Source of the DNA: Microcaldota archaeon
Lineage (GTDB): Archaea > Micrarchaeota > Micrarchaeia > Micrarchaeales > Micrarchaeaceae
Length of the DNA: 64,000 nucleotides
NCBI GenBank assembly: GCA_021817565.1
Contig: JAKAUP010000003.1
Span: forward strand, 124,001 to 188,000
Direction: 5' to 3'
A program made the position numbers and the translations under genes. Below the pieces are notes generated by a model. It was given only the letters and a program-made list of their open reading frames with translations. It made no database searches and was not told where the DNA came from. Positions 1 to 9,810 of this stretch are shown here, piece by piece. Within the stretch, counting starts at the first letter, position 1. Every line of letters begins with the position of its first letter.

Positions 1-708
1 GATGGAAGCCGCAAACGTTATGTTTCCGTATACGTCTATCTTCTGTCCTTTCTTTATCGTTGCAATTTCGTGCAAAGCAAGATATGCCCATATTGTTCCT
101 GCTATGCCGAACGGGACGCTTACAAGAAATATGAGGTGCCAGTCAACCGATGCAAGCACTCCTCCCAGCAACAGCCCTGCAAGCCCTCCCCCAACTGCCG
201 CTATCTGATTGAAGCCCATAGCTTTCCCGCGTTCGTTTGATGGGAACGCGTCTGTGAGTATCGCTGTGCTGTTTGCTATGAGAAATGCGCCTCCAAGCCC
301 TTGGAACAGCCTAAGTATTATTATCGAGAATACCCCAATCGTTCCTGTTAACAGATAAGAAGAGGCATATAGGAGCACGGAGAAAACTGTAAAGATAAGA
401 AAGCCAAGATTGTAGAGCTTGACTCTTCCGAACATGTCAGAAAGCCTGCCTATGCTTACTACAGCTACAGAAGAGACGATAAGATAGCCGAGCAGTATCC
501 ATAGAAGTACGCCTATGTTTGATGAAACAATCGGGTTTACCCCAAGCCCTCTGAAAAGAGCCGGAAGCGATATTATGAGTATTGAGGAGTTAATGGCTGC
601 CATGAGCCCTCCGAGCGTTGTGTTTGAAAGGGCAATCCATTTGTACCGCTTGCCGTACTTTGCCTCTCTCTCCTGCTCTATTTTATCATAACCGGATAGC
701 ATGCCCAT
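1..708 (-). CDS. MFS transporter, DHA2/EmrB-like (partial, runs off window start)
   Basis: Reverse-strand reading from ATG at 708: MGMLSGYDKIEQEREAKYGKRYKWIALSNTTLGGLMAAINSSILIISLPALFRGLGV...GRLSDMFGRVKLYNLG; MFS motif A-like GRLSDMFGR. Not in ORF track because it is open at the window edge. Confidence 0.85.
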   Translation of the reverse strand, partial: MGMLSGYDKIEQEREAKYGKRYKWIALSNTTLGGLMAAINSSILIISLPALFRGLGVNPIVSSNIGVLLWILLGYLIVSSVAVVSIGRLSDMFGRVKLYNLGFLIFTVFSVLLYASSYLLTGTIGVFSIIILRLFQGLGGAFLIANSTAILTDAFPSNERGKAMGFNQIAAVGGGLAGLLLGGVLASVDWHLIFLVSVPFGIAGTIWAYLALHEIATIKKGQKIDVYGNITFAASI

Positions 709-715
709 GCCTGAA

Positions 716-3559
716 CTATGATCTTATCTTAAGGAGCTCGCTTTCTACTTTGATTTTCCTCAAGCTTGACTCAAACTCCTTTATGAGCGGGTCGTCGCTT
801 ACATATCCAACCTTCTTCAGGTGAGCCATGTGTATGAATGTGTCGGTTGATGCAAGCACCTTTTTCGGATCTTCCGGATCATATATAACGGAGAACATAG
901 AGAACCCGCGCAGCGATTCGCTTACCGGAATGCCTATTGTCTGCGCAAATCCTGAATCGCCCTGCATCTGCGCGCCTGTGAAGACAAGCTTGCCCCCCAC
1001 AATTGAGGCTTCATGTACGTGCCTGTCGCCGCCCACAGCCAAGCACCCTTCCATACCGAGACCCCCAACCACGCTCTCTGGCATCACTCTGTGCGAGAAA
1101 AGGACAGGAAGGTCTCCGACATTCACGTTACCGTGACCGTAATCCCCACCATAAACGCGCTTGACGTAACTGCGTTTCGTTTCTGGAACTGCCTGTTCTA
1201 TGTTTCCGAAGAGCATGCCCGACTCTGTTATATCCTTCCTTATATAACTCTTGTTTGGATGGTTTCCGTCAGTAACAACTACTGCTGCTGCATCCGACAG
1301 GAGCGGTTTGACAAGGCTCACGAATGCGTCCGCTTGCGCGTTCGTATTCTGCTTTGGCGTCTTGTAGTAGAGCCACGTAGTATATTTCTGGAGGGCTTCT
1401 TTATACTCCTTGCTTCCCTGAACCATGCCCTTCTGCGATATAAAGCTCTTGAACCTCTGGATGTTTGCTGGGTCGTTATCTATAAGCATCTCGTTCTTGT
1501 GATCCCTTAGGTTGCCCTCTATGTTGTCGCCCATGAGGCAGAGCACAAAGCCATCCCTTAATTTGTCCTTTATGTACGAGACTGAAGCGTCAAGAAGCAG
1601 CTCATTGGGGTACCCGATTCCAGGACTACCTACATGAACGTCAGTTATCACCACAAAGTCTCTCTTTGCGACTTCCCTCCTTGATCCTGATTGAGAGAGC
1701 TGCTCTGAGAAAAAGCCAAGCGCAGCCTGCAGACGGGTTTCTTCAGAACTGTACTCCCCTGCTCTTATTTTGGCGCCAAGCTTTCTCCTGAGGTCTGAAT
1801 TGGTTATCCCCAGTCCCTCCAGCAATGATCTTACCCGTCTCTTGTTTGTTATCTCGCTAGGAAGTTTGTTCTCGAGCTGTATCTTATCTTTTTTGTCAAG
1901 CGGTACTGATGTCTGCTCGTAAGTACCGGCACGCTCCACTATTTTAGCGAGAACTGTTGATTGATACTTCTTCTCGTTGTCTGCCATCCTTTTAAGTATC
2001 TCTTCGGAGAAGAACGTGTGCTTTACTTTATTATCCACTATTTCGAGTTCATCGAAACCTGATCCGAGCGTTCCCTTCCCTTTTGAAAGAATCTCTGTAA
2101 ACCAGGTCTTAAGGCGTGCGTTCCAAGCTTCGATTATTCTGTTTGAATCAACACATGGAGGGGAAGAGAGTTGGTAGCAGAATTCCGGGCTTTTGTCGTG
2201 TTTTGGCACATATGTGGAAACGCCCATATACGAACCGGATGTGATCATAAGGTCCGCATCTCTTCCGACAGTCCTAAGCGCCCATTCAAATGAGCCACTC
2301 CCCTTTTTGGGATCCTTCATGAATTGGTGCGAGGTATTTGAAGGCTTGTTGCTTACAAAAACCTTAAGCCCGTTTTTCTCTATAAGCGTTGACCTATCGG
2401 ATACGATGTTTATGTTTATTCTTCTTCCGAATACATCGCTTATCCTGCTGCGCACAATTTTCAGCGATAGTTCCTGTGTAAGTTTTGAGCGAGTAGGTGT
2501 TCCGGGTATGTTGTTTGTGAAACGATATCCCTGCTCAAGCCTCATGTCCTGCTTTATCTCTTCTCCAGCCTTTTCCTTAGTTATTATCTCGTTTGAGAGT
2601 TTGGTAAGCAGGTTCCCTATCTCTTTTGACTTTTTCTCCAGTCTCAACCTCGACTTCCTTGATTTGCCTTTTCCGCTCTCTATCTTTTCGATTATGCTAT
2701 CAAGCTCTGATTCATACTCTTTTGCAAGACTCAACGCGTCTTCCCTCCTGTACTTCGCTATTATTTTAAATAGATCGTCATCAAGGTAGCCGCCGAGCTT
2801 TTCTATCAGGTATTTCATATCCTTCCTTCCCTCTATTATCCACATCTTGACCAGTTCAGAATAGAGGTTTTGGATCTCGCCGGTGTCGTTTCTCTCGCTG
2901 GACTTCTGGCTCTCTTTCTCCTTGAGCTTTGATATGTCAGATTCAAGCTTCTTCAATGCCTGTGGCTTTCCTTTGGGATTCTTGAATTTGGAGAGCGCCT
3001 CTTCCTTCTGCTTAATCTGGAGCTGGAGGCTTTCGAGCTTCTTTTCAAGCTCTAATAGTACCTGTTTATACCTTTGGCGCATGATGAACAAGTGTTCTGG
3101 GTCATAGTTGTATGAGCTGTTGATTATCTCATACTCTCTATCTACGTTCATTAAGTCGCTGTGCCCCATCACATAAAGTATCTCTGTCTTGGCCTTCTTT
3201 TCCTTTATGAGATCGGTAATCCTGCTTAGATGAGGCTTCATCATCACTACGGATTCGTCTACATTCTCTACGTGATCTGTTATTATAAGACTGCGCTGCT
3301 TCGCCTGCTTTGATATGAATTTCGGCACTTCTGGAAGTACCTCGCCGTGGAAGATTATGACATCGGGTTCTGTGCCGTTTGATATTCTGTCCTTGAACAT
3401 CCTGTATATGCCGAGCAGGTTGTTCCTCCCAAAATACTTTGTGCCTCCACCGAGTTCCCCTATGGACCAGATCCTTGTTTCGTTGGCTGTAGTTTGATTG
3501 GATTCAGAATTAACATTCTCATGGTTTCTAAGACCCACTGGAACCTCTTTACCCCCCAT
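716..3559 (-). CDS. Large metallophosphoesterase with central coiled-coil
   Basis: C-terminal FVVITDVHVGS...LMGDNIEGN...VTDGNHPNK...GGDRHVHEA calcineurin-like MPE motifs; long Lys/Glu coiled coil; N-terminal MPE-like segment PDVIIFHGEV..YVMGHSDLMN. Confidence 0.7.
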   Translation of the reverse strand: MGGKEVPVGLRNHENVNSESNQTTANETRIWSIGELGGGTKYFGRNNLLGIYRMFKDRISNGTEPDVIIFHGEVLPEVPKFISKQAKQRSLIITDHVENVDESVVMMKPHLSRITDLIKEKKAKTEILYVMGHSDLMNVDREYEIINSSYNYDPEHLFIMRQRYKQVLLELEKKLESLQLQIKQKEEALSKFKNPKGKPQALKKLESDISKLKEKESQKSSERNDTGEIQNLYSELVKMWIIEGRKDMKYLIEKLGGYLDDDLFKIIAKYRREDALSLAKEYESELDSIIEKIESGKGKSRKSRLRLEKKSKEIGNLLTKLSNEIITKEKAGEEIKQDMRLEQGYRFTNNIPGTPTRSKLTQELSLKIVRSRISDVFGRRININIVSDRSTLIEKNGLKVFVSNKPSNTSHQFMKDPKKGSGSFEWALRTVGRDADLMITSGSYMGVSTYVPKHDKSPEFCYQLSSPPCVDSNRIIEAWNARLKTWFTEILSKGKGTLGSGFDELEIVDNKVKHTFFSEEILKRMADNEKKYQSTVLAKIVERAGTYEQTSVPLDKKDKIQLENKLPSEITNKRRVRSLLEGLGITNSDLRRKLGAKIRAGEYSSEETRLQAALGFFSEQLSQSGSRREVAKRDFVVITDVHVGSPGIGYPNELLLDASVSYIKDKLRDGFVLCLMGDNIEGNLRDHKNEMLIDNDPANIQRFKSFISQKGMVQGSKEYKEALQKYTTWLYYKTPKQNTNAQADAFVSLVKPLLSDAAAVVVTDGNHPNKSYIRKDITESGMLFGNIEQAVPETKRSYVKRVYGGDYGHGNVNVGDLPVLFSHRVMPESVVGGLGMEGCLAVGGDRHVHEASIVGGKLVFTGAQMQGDSGFAQTIGIPVSESLRGFSMFSVIYDPEDPKKVLASTDTFIHMAHLKKVGYVSDDPLIKEFESSLRKIKVESELLKIRS

Positions 3560-3651
3560 TAAATCAAGTCAGACCCCCCTTAGTCCGGATATCATTTAAC
3601 TATAAGATATATATTAATTTTCCAAAACCCAGTGCCGAAATTTGCCGGATT

Positions 3652-4944
3652 CTATCTATGGTAGCGACTTCCTTTTTCTATAGGCTTGCCGTACCTGTGC
3701 CCTCTGTAATCTCCGCCGTGGCGGTGGGTTTCGCCGTGGCGGTGGGTTTCGCCGTGGAAGCGCCCTGGTCTGCCGTGAGAGGAGTCCCTGAAGCCTCCTC
3801 TTCCGCCCATGTTTACCTGCACATCCGCATATTTCTTTGTATCAAGGTATACCTTTTCCATCCTTATCCTTGCCTCGAATTCTATATCTTTTACTATACC
3901 TACTTGGTCATTAGATATGATGGAGAATGCACGCCCCTCTTTCCCCATCCTGGCAGTCCTGCCTACCCTGTGGACATAGACATATGGACTGTCCGGGATG
4001 TCAAAATTGATTATGTCGGTTATACCGCTTATGTCAAGCCCCCTAGATGCCACGTTTGTAGCAATCATGAATTTCGCGCCCTGCTTGAACCTGCTTAATG
4101 ACTTGCTCCTGTGCGCCTGCGTAAGGCCCCCGTGTAGTAATATGGCATCATGCCCCTGCTCTATCAGGAAGGAGTGGAGAATGTCAGATTCCCTCTTTGT
4201 CTGTGCGAAGATGATTCCTTTCTGGGGCTTGTACTCGTCTATGTATGCCAAAAGCATGTGGAATTTCTGTATGCCGCGAGCTATGCCGTACATGTGCTTT
4301 ATGCTCTTGACTGTTATCTCGTCGCTGTCTCCTACTGATATCATCTGATGGTTCCTCATCTTCCTCTTTGACACCTCTATTATGTCCTTGGGCATGGTTG
4401 CTGAAAGCATGACTGTCTGCTTTGTCTCTGGTGTTTTGTCCATTATGTATTCAAGGTCTTCTATGAAACCCATATCTAGCATCACGTCAGCTTCGTCTAT
4501 CACAAGGTGTTCTACAGATGAGAGTTTGAGTGCGCCTCGTTCGATAAGGTCGATAACACGGCCCGGAGTGCCTACGACCAGTTCTGCTCCCCTTCTGAGA
4601 GCGTCGATCTGTATGTTTATAGATGCACCGCCGTAAACAGTAACAACCAGTCTTCTGTCCGTTATCCTTGAGGCGACTCCAGATATCTGGACTGCGAGCT
4701 CACGGGTCGGCGCGAGCACAAGTATGTGCGGCTGGACATGGGTGTGATGCTTTGCAGCCTGCTGAATCATAGGTACGAGGAACGCAATCGTCTTGCCCGT
4801 ACCTGTCTTGGCCCTGACAATAGCGTCCTTGCCAGTAAGTATTACAGGTATTGATTCACGCTGTACGTCAGTTGGTTCAACTACGTTCATCCTCTTCAAC
4901 GCATCCGCTATGTTCTTGCTAACTCCTAATTCTTCAAAACTCAA
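3652..4944 (-). CDS. DEAD-box RNA helicase with His/Gly/Arg-rich tail
   Basis: Q-motif, AKTGTGKT, PTRELA, DEAD, SAT, HRVGRTARMG. Confidence 0.95.
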   Translation of the reverse strand: MSFEELGVSKNIADALKRMNVVEPTDVQRESIPVILTGKDAIVRAKTGTGKTIAFLVPMIQQAAKHHTHVQPHILVLAPTRELAVQISGVASRITDRRLVVTVYGGASINIQIDALRRGAELVVGTPGRVIDLIERGALKLSSVEHLVIDEADVMLDMGFIEDLEYIMDKTPETKQTVMLSATMPKDIIEVSKRKMRNHQMISVGDSDEITVKSIKHMYGIARGIQKFHMLLAYIDEYKPQKGIIFAQTKRESDILHSFLIEQGHDAILLHGGLTQAHRSKSLSRFKQGAKFMIATNVASRGLDISGITDIINFDIPDSPYVYVHRVGRTARMGKEGRAFSIISNDQVGIVKDIEFEARIRMEKVYLDTKKYADVQVNMGGRGGFRDSSHGRPGRFHGETHRHGETHRHGGDYRGHRYGKPIEKGSRYHR

Positions 4945-5088
4945 TTTAACACCGTAGCAAAACGAGATTCTGCTTTCTGAACTATGGGATATAAGCTATA
5001 TAGACCTATTGGTTGGGCGCAGAAAGGGTTTTCATTGATTTTTCAGTTTGTTCCGCCCATTGGAATCGCTTTACCAAAATGCAGTTGA

Positions 5089-5160
5089 TGGGCCCGCGGA
5101 GAATCGGACTCCGGGTCTCCCGCGTGTGAAGCGGACGTCTTACCATTCGACTACGGGCCC
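5089..5160 (-). tRNA. tRNA-Val(CAC)
   Basis: Cloverleaf read on reverse strand: GGGCCCG/CGGGCCC acceptor, TCCGC-TTCACAC-GCGGG anticodon arm, CGGAG-TCCGATT-CTCCG T-arm; no encoded CCA. Confidence 0.9.
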
Positions 5161-5210
5161 CAGAATGAATCAATAAGCAAATATTTATTATGATACTGGT
5201 CAATCTTTTT

Positions 5211-5774
5211 ATGGAGAACGTATATTACACCGGTTCAGGTGACGATGGCCAAACATCCGTTGGAGGTAAACGGGTTGGAAAGGATGACCCCCTCATGGAC
5301 TGTATGGGAAATATAGATGAGCTCATAAGCACGCTTGGCGTATTGCGTTCTATCGTGAAGGAAAAAAATAAACGTATTTCTGGACACATATCAGAATTAC
5401 AGGATACTCTTTTTTCGATAAACTCAGAGATTGCAGCCTCGATTGACAGAAGATTCCTTCCGAAAAAGAGAGTATCCCAAACTGACCTATCGTATATCGA
5501 AGATATGATAAAAGAGATAGGAAATGGGATACCGAAGATGACTCAGTTTGTGCTGCCGGGTGGCAACACCGCCAGCGGATATGCGGATCTTTGCAGGGCG
5601 GTTTGCAGAAGAGCCGAACGCTCGTATGTATTCCTGTCCAAATCTGCTGTGATTGAGGACGGCCGCTTTTCCATAACAGAGCGTTATCTCAATAGGCTCT
5701 CGTCTTGCCTTTTTTGGATTGCAAGATATCTCTGCTTTTCTGAAGGAGAAGAAGAGTTGCATCCCACCGGTTAG
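5211..5774 (+). CDS. Cob(I)alamin adenosyltransferase, PduO-type
   Basis: YYTGSGDDGQTSVGGKRVGKDDPLMDCMGNIDELIS N-terminus; ERSYVFLSK..RYLNRLSSCLFWIAR C-terminus. Confidence 0.85.
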   Translation: MENVYYTGSGDDGQTSVGGKRVGKDDPLMDCMGNIDELISTLGVLRSIVKEKNKRISGHISELQDTLFSINSEIAASIDRRFLPKKRVSQTDLSYIEDMIKEIGNGIPKMTQFVLPGGNTASGYADLCRAVCRRAERSYVFLSKSAVIEDGRFSITERYLNRLSSCLFWIARYLCFSEGEEELHPTG

Positions 5775-5778
5775 AGGA

Positions 5779-6249
5779 TCAGCCAAGGCTGAAATACTCG
5801 AGGAATTTCTTTGTGGTTGTTATCCTCTTCGTTCTCCCCTCCTTTTGTGCTGCGATGAATTCCTTATCCGTAAGCTCTCTGATGTACTGATATGCGGAAT
5901 CGCCAAAGAGCTTTATCAGCCTGTTCTGCATTATTGGTTCGTTCTTGCTTATGTATGCCAATATCCTGAGTGCGCCTTTTGATATCTCTGGAGAATTGGT
6001 TAGGCTGCTCAGCCTGCTTGCGTATGGTTCGCGCAGCTCCATTACGTACTTCCCTGCTATCTCGCTCACTATTATGGGCGTGTCGCGTTCCCTGTATTCC
6101 TGTTCTATCTCCTTCAGTATCTTGCCGATTTGGCTCAGCGATACTATCCCGGTTAACCCGGATATCTCTTCTGCTCCTACTGCCTTACCCGATAGGAATA
6201 AGACCGCCTCAACCATCTTCTTGGCTGTAGCTTTGCTGTCGCCGTCCAT
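5779..6249 (-). CDS. scpB: Segregation and condensation protein B
   Basis: VEAVLFLSGKAVGAEEISGLTGI..; wHTH organisation; adjacent to ScpA-like gene. Confidence 0.8.
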   Translation of the reverse strand: MDGDSKATAKKMVEAVLFLSGKAVGAEEISGLTGIVSLSQIGKILKEIEQEYRERDTPIIVSEIAGKYVMELREPYASRLSSLTNSPEISKGALRILAYISKNEPIMQNRLIKLFGDSAYQYIRELTDKEFIAAQKEGRTKRITTTKKFLEYFSLG

Positions 6250-6254
6250 CGCAA

Positions 6255-6992
6255 TTACCCTGCGTTAAACTTTACTATAATCTCCCCGAAGAATGGTTCC
6301 TGCGATAGTGTTATCCTCCCATCCTTTTCTAGAAAGAGCATGGGTATGAAGAGATCAAACATTACAGAGTTTGTATCTAGCCCATCGCATACCTCACTGA
6401 ACAGCGCCATACCGTCGCGCCCTCTTTTGGAGTAGAGTTTCTCATATGTACCGTTTATCTTCTCGTTTATGTCCTCCGTGTCTATGTTTATCCTTATCTG
6501 CTCCGTCTGCCTGGAGGATATCTCTCTCCTTCCCTCAATCTTTACCGCCTCTTCCAGCGCATCCATCAACTCCTTCAGTGTTATCTTCCTGTATGGGAGA
6601 TGCCTCGACCTTGCAACAAGGTTCGGAATGTCGGGCCTTATCCTTTCTGTTACTGGCTCTTCCGCCTCCCCAAAACTTTCGGCATCGTCCTCGAACACGA
6701 TCATCGAATCGCTCTTTATGTGGAGCAGGTATGCTGAAGCGAATAATATGTTTGCCGGAACAGATAGGTCCATAAGACGCATCTTCCTTATGGTTGCCAT
6801 GTAATCAACCACTATCTTTCCTATGTCTATGTCCCAAGGATCAAGCTTGTTCGTCTCGACAAGTTTCAGTATTATCTCCTTCCATGTGCTACTTGATACG
6901 AGCTCTTCGATGTCAAGCCCGCTGCCGCTCATAGCCATCTCTTCGATACTCCTCTCTAAAAGCGCTACCTTTTCCATTTGAAGACCGGTCAT
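6255..6992 (-). CDS. scpA: Segregation and condensation protein A
   Basis: WKEIILKLVETNKLDPWDIDIGKIVVDYM...FASAYLLHIKSD, ScpA/kleisin hallmark; start chosen at internal Met. Confidence 0.85.
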   Translation of the reverse strand: MTGLQMEKVALLERSIEEMAMSGSGLDIEELVSSSTWKEIILKLVETNKLDPWDIDIGKIVVDYMATIRKMRLMDLSVPANILFASAYLLHIKSDSMIVFEDDAESFGEAEEPVTERIRPDIPNLVARSRHLPYRKITLKELMDALEEAVKIEGRREISSRQTEQIRINIDTEDINEKINGTYEKLYSKRGRDGMALFSEVCDGLDTNSVMFDLFIPMLFLEKDGRITLSQEPFFGEIIVKFNAG

Positions 6993-7038
6993 ACATAATT
7001 CAACATAAAAATATTTATAGTTACCCGAAGCAAAGTAT

Positions 7039-8367
7039 GTGTTAAAACAGAGGAATGTGTTCATGCGAAAACATATAAGTGAGATAGCAGGAATGGTCGG
7101 GAAGAGCGTAGAACTGAAGGGGTGGGTTCATAGGAAAAGAACAAGCGGCAAGATCATATTCATTGTTTTACGCGACCATACTGGCATAGTGCAGGCATCA
7201 TTCAAGAGCGAAAATCTGCCGGAGAAGGAATGGGAGGCGGCAGAGAATGTGGCTGTTGAATCAAGCATTGCAATAGAGGGGAAGGTTGTGAGCGACCCAA
7301 GGGCGCCGACCGGTTATGAGATATCCGGATCTTCGATAAAGCTGATATCAGCCTCTGAACCATATCCGATAACAGAGTATCAGAGCACAGAGCTTCTTCT
7401 TGACAAGAGGCACCTATGGCTGAGAAGTACAAGGATGACAAAAATAATGAAAGTGAGATCTGCCGTATTCAGGCACACGCGTTCATTTCTGGACAGGAAC
7501 GGATTTTTTGAGATAACCCCGCCATTGATAACCGCTTCCGCTGGAGAAAGCGGGGCTGATATGTTCACTGTAGACTATTTTGGAAAGGACGTTTACCTTA
7601 CAGAAAGCTCGCAACTGTACTCTGAGGCGATGATATACTCGCTAGAGAAGGTATATTCGTTTGCGCCCTCTTTCAGGGCGGAAAAGTCTAGAACCACAAA
7701 GCATCTGGCGGAGTACTGGCACCTTGAACCGGAGATGGCATACTTCGACCTGAACATGACTATGGAGCTGATTGAGAACTTGATCTCTAGCATAGCATCT
7801 GGGTTGATTGAGAATGAGGGAGAGTTGCTTGAGCAACTTGTGATTGACAAGAAAACGCTTTCTGTGGTAAAACCGCCATTCAAGCGTATAACATACGAGA
7901 AGGCGATAGAACTGCTCAACAAGAAGGGAAAGGAACTCTCTTGGGGAGATGATTTAGGGGTTGATGAGGAGAGGATGCTTACGCAGGACGAGAAGGTGCC
8001 AGTGTTTGTAACCCATTGGCCGAAAGAGATTAAGCCCTTTTACATGCCCATAAATCCTGAGGATGATAGAACAGTATTGTGCGCAGATCTGCAGGCGCCT
8101 GCCGGACATGGGGAGATAGTTGGGGGCAGCGAGCGCGTCTGGAAGTATGAGGATGCAATAAGAAGGTTCAGGGAGGTAGAGGCCATAAAGGGAGTAAAGT
8201 TCAATATGGACAATTACGCTTGGTACCTTGACCTTATGAGGTATGGGGGAGTGCCGCATGCAGGGTTTGGTATGGGCATGGAGAGGCTCATAAAGTGGAT
8301 GTTGAATCTGGATCATATACGCGATGCAATACCGTTCCCGAGGATGAGCAACAGGGTAAGTCCTTAG
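7039..8367 (+). CDS. asnS: Asparaginyl-tRNA synthetase
   Basis: OB fold N-terminus; YLTESSQLYSEAMIYSLEKVYSFAPSFRAEKSRTTKHLAEYWHLEPEMAY; GGVPHAGFGMGMERL motif 3. True start may be 7063. Confidence 0.88.
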   Translation: MLKQRNVFMRKHISEIAGMVGKSVELKGWVHRKRTSGKIIFIVLRDHTGIVQASFKSENLPEKEWEAAENVAVESSIAIEGKVVSDPRAPTGYEISGSSIKLISASEPYPITEYQSTELLLDKRHLWLRSTRMTKIMKVRSAVFRHTRSFLDRNGFFEITPPLITASAGESGADMFTVDYFGKDVYLTESSQLYSEAMIYSLEKVYSFAPSFRAEKSRTTKHLAEYWHLEPEMAYFDLNMTMELIENLISSIASGLIENEGELLEQLVIDKKTLSVVKPPFKRITYEKAIELLNKKGKELSWGDDLGVDEERMLTQDEKVPVFVTHWPKEIKPFYMPINPEDDRTVLCADLQAPAGHGEIVGGSERVWKYEDAIRRFREVEAIKGVKFNMDNYAWYLDLMRYGGVPHAGFGMGMERLIKWMLNLDHIRDAIPFPRMSNRVSP

Positions 8368-8371
8368 TCAG

Positions 8372-9145
8372 CTACTCGCTGAATTCTGATAGGAAGCTCC
8401 TTAGTATGGCCTTTGTTTCATCTACCGAGTTTACCTTTATTGATTCTACCCCGCACTGCATCACCGGATAGTCGTTCCCGCCCTCAAAGATTGCATCTCC
8501 GAGAAAAACCATCTCTTCCTTTTTATACCCGAGTACTTCGGTTATCTTCTTTATCCCGTAAGCCTTGTCTATCCCCTTCCTTGTTATATCTACAGAGCTT
8601 TTTCCGCCAAGCCGTATCTCGAATTCTGGAATCATCTCTTCGAGTTTTGCCTTGATTGCGAGTCTTTTCCTTGAGTCTGGATCCCACGCTTGTTTCGCTT
8701 CGGAAGGCGCTTGCTGCCCCACCCCAGAAAGGGTAATCTGAGTATCCCTATCTTCTATTATTGGACCGTAGACAACATCCGGCCTCTGATAGGTTCCATC
8801 GCTTATTACCATATCAAGAGCGTCAATTATCCTTTTCTTTTCTTCTTTTGTCAGTTTCTCTGAGTATGCCTGCTTCCATAGACCATTAGAAAATATATAC
8901 ATCTCGCTTCCGGAGGTGGGAAGCAGGTACAGACCTGAATCATTCTCAGAGCTTTCCATTCCTGGCATAAACTGTTTTTGGAGTTGGGTGTAGCTACCTC
9001 CAGTTATAACGGCAAATGAGATGTGTCTTAGTAAGGAACTTATTATCTTTCCCATATCCCTCCCCAATGGCATTTTGCTTTCCGCCAGGGTGCCGTCTAA
9101 GTCTGCGATTATTATTTTTTTGCTCTTTATGCTTTTGGAGTGCAT
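8372..9145 (-). CDS. HAD-IIB hydrolase, phosphomannomutase-like
   Basis: IIADLDGTLAESK, VITGGS, VFLGDAIFEGGNDYPV. Confidence 0.75.
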   Translation of the reverse strand: MHSKSIKSKKIIIADLDGTLAESKMPLGRDMGKIISSLLRHISFAVITGGSYTQLQKQFMPGMESSENDSGLYLLPTSGSEMYIFSNGLWKQAYSEKLTKEEKKRIIDALDMVISDGTYQRPDVVYGPIIEDRDTQITLSGVGQQAPSEAKQAWDPDSRKRLAIKAKLEEMIPEFEIRLGGKSSVDITRKGIDKAYGIKKITEVLGYKKEEMVFLGDAIFEGGNDYPVMQCGVESIKVNSVDETKAILRSFLSEFSE

Positions 9146-9195
9146 AGATAAAATCCGCTTCGAATCTTTTTATACCTTTCTTAGCATTATGTTGT

Positions 9196-9810
9196 GTGGT
9201 ACGCTTGGTAGAGTTAATTATATTTGACTTGGGAGGAGTTATAGTCGACTTTAATGAGGAGATGTACGTCAAGTACATGAGCCCAAAATTAGGCATCGGT
9301 TATAATAGGATGCACAGGGCGGTAGTGGACAATCTGAGACCTTACGAGATTGGAAAGATAAACTTTCAGACTTTTAGAAAAAGGTGCCTCAGTAAAATGG
9401 GTTTGAATGGCGATACCGATATGCAGTGGAACAGCGCATTCCTCAAGCTCGCGCGCACAAATAAGGATGTGGAGAGACTTGTACGGAAGCTGCATGATGA
9501 TTATGATTATTCTACTGCCCTGATAACGAACATATCAAAGACGAGGTATGATATGGCATGCAGATACAAATTCGACCCGACAATATTTGATAAGAAGTTT
9601 ACCTCGTTCCGGCTCGGGATGGCAAAGCCATCGAGATTTATATATAGGAGGGTGTTGGACGAGATGAACACAAAGCCCTCTGATGCGGTATTTATAGACA
9701 ACCTTAAGAAGAATGTTGATGGGGCAGAAGCGATAGGTATACATGGAATCGTGTTTAAGAATTATAGGCAGTTGGCAAATGATTTGGGGAACTTGGGAGT
9801 GTTGAAATGA
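9196..9810 (+). CDS. HAD family hydrolase, subfamily IA-like
   Basis: LIIFDLGGVIVDFN; SFRLGMAKPSRFIYR; VFIDNLKKNVDGAEAIGI. Confidence 0.8.
   Translation: MVRLVELIIFDLGGVIVDFNEEMYVKYMSPKLGIGYNRMHRAVVDNLRPYEIGKINFQTFRKRCLSKMGLNGDTDMQWNSAFLKLARTNKDVERLVRKLHDDYDYSTALITNISKTRYDMACRYKFDPTIFDKKFTSFRLGMAKPSRFIYRRVLDEMNTKPSDAVFIDNLKKNVDGAEAIGIHGIVFKNYRQLANDLGNLGVLK

Noticed and set aside
2193-2789. 198-aa plus-strand ORF
   Set aside because: Antisense to the metallophosphoesterase; Ser/Phe-rich shadow frame with no motif.
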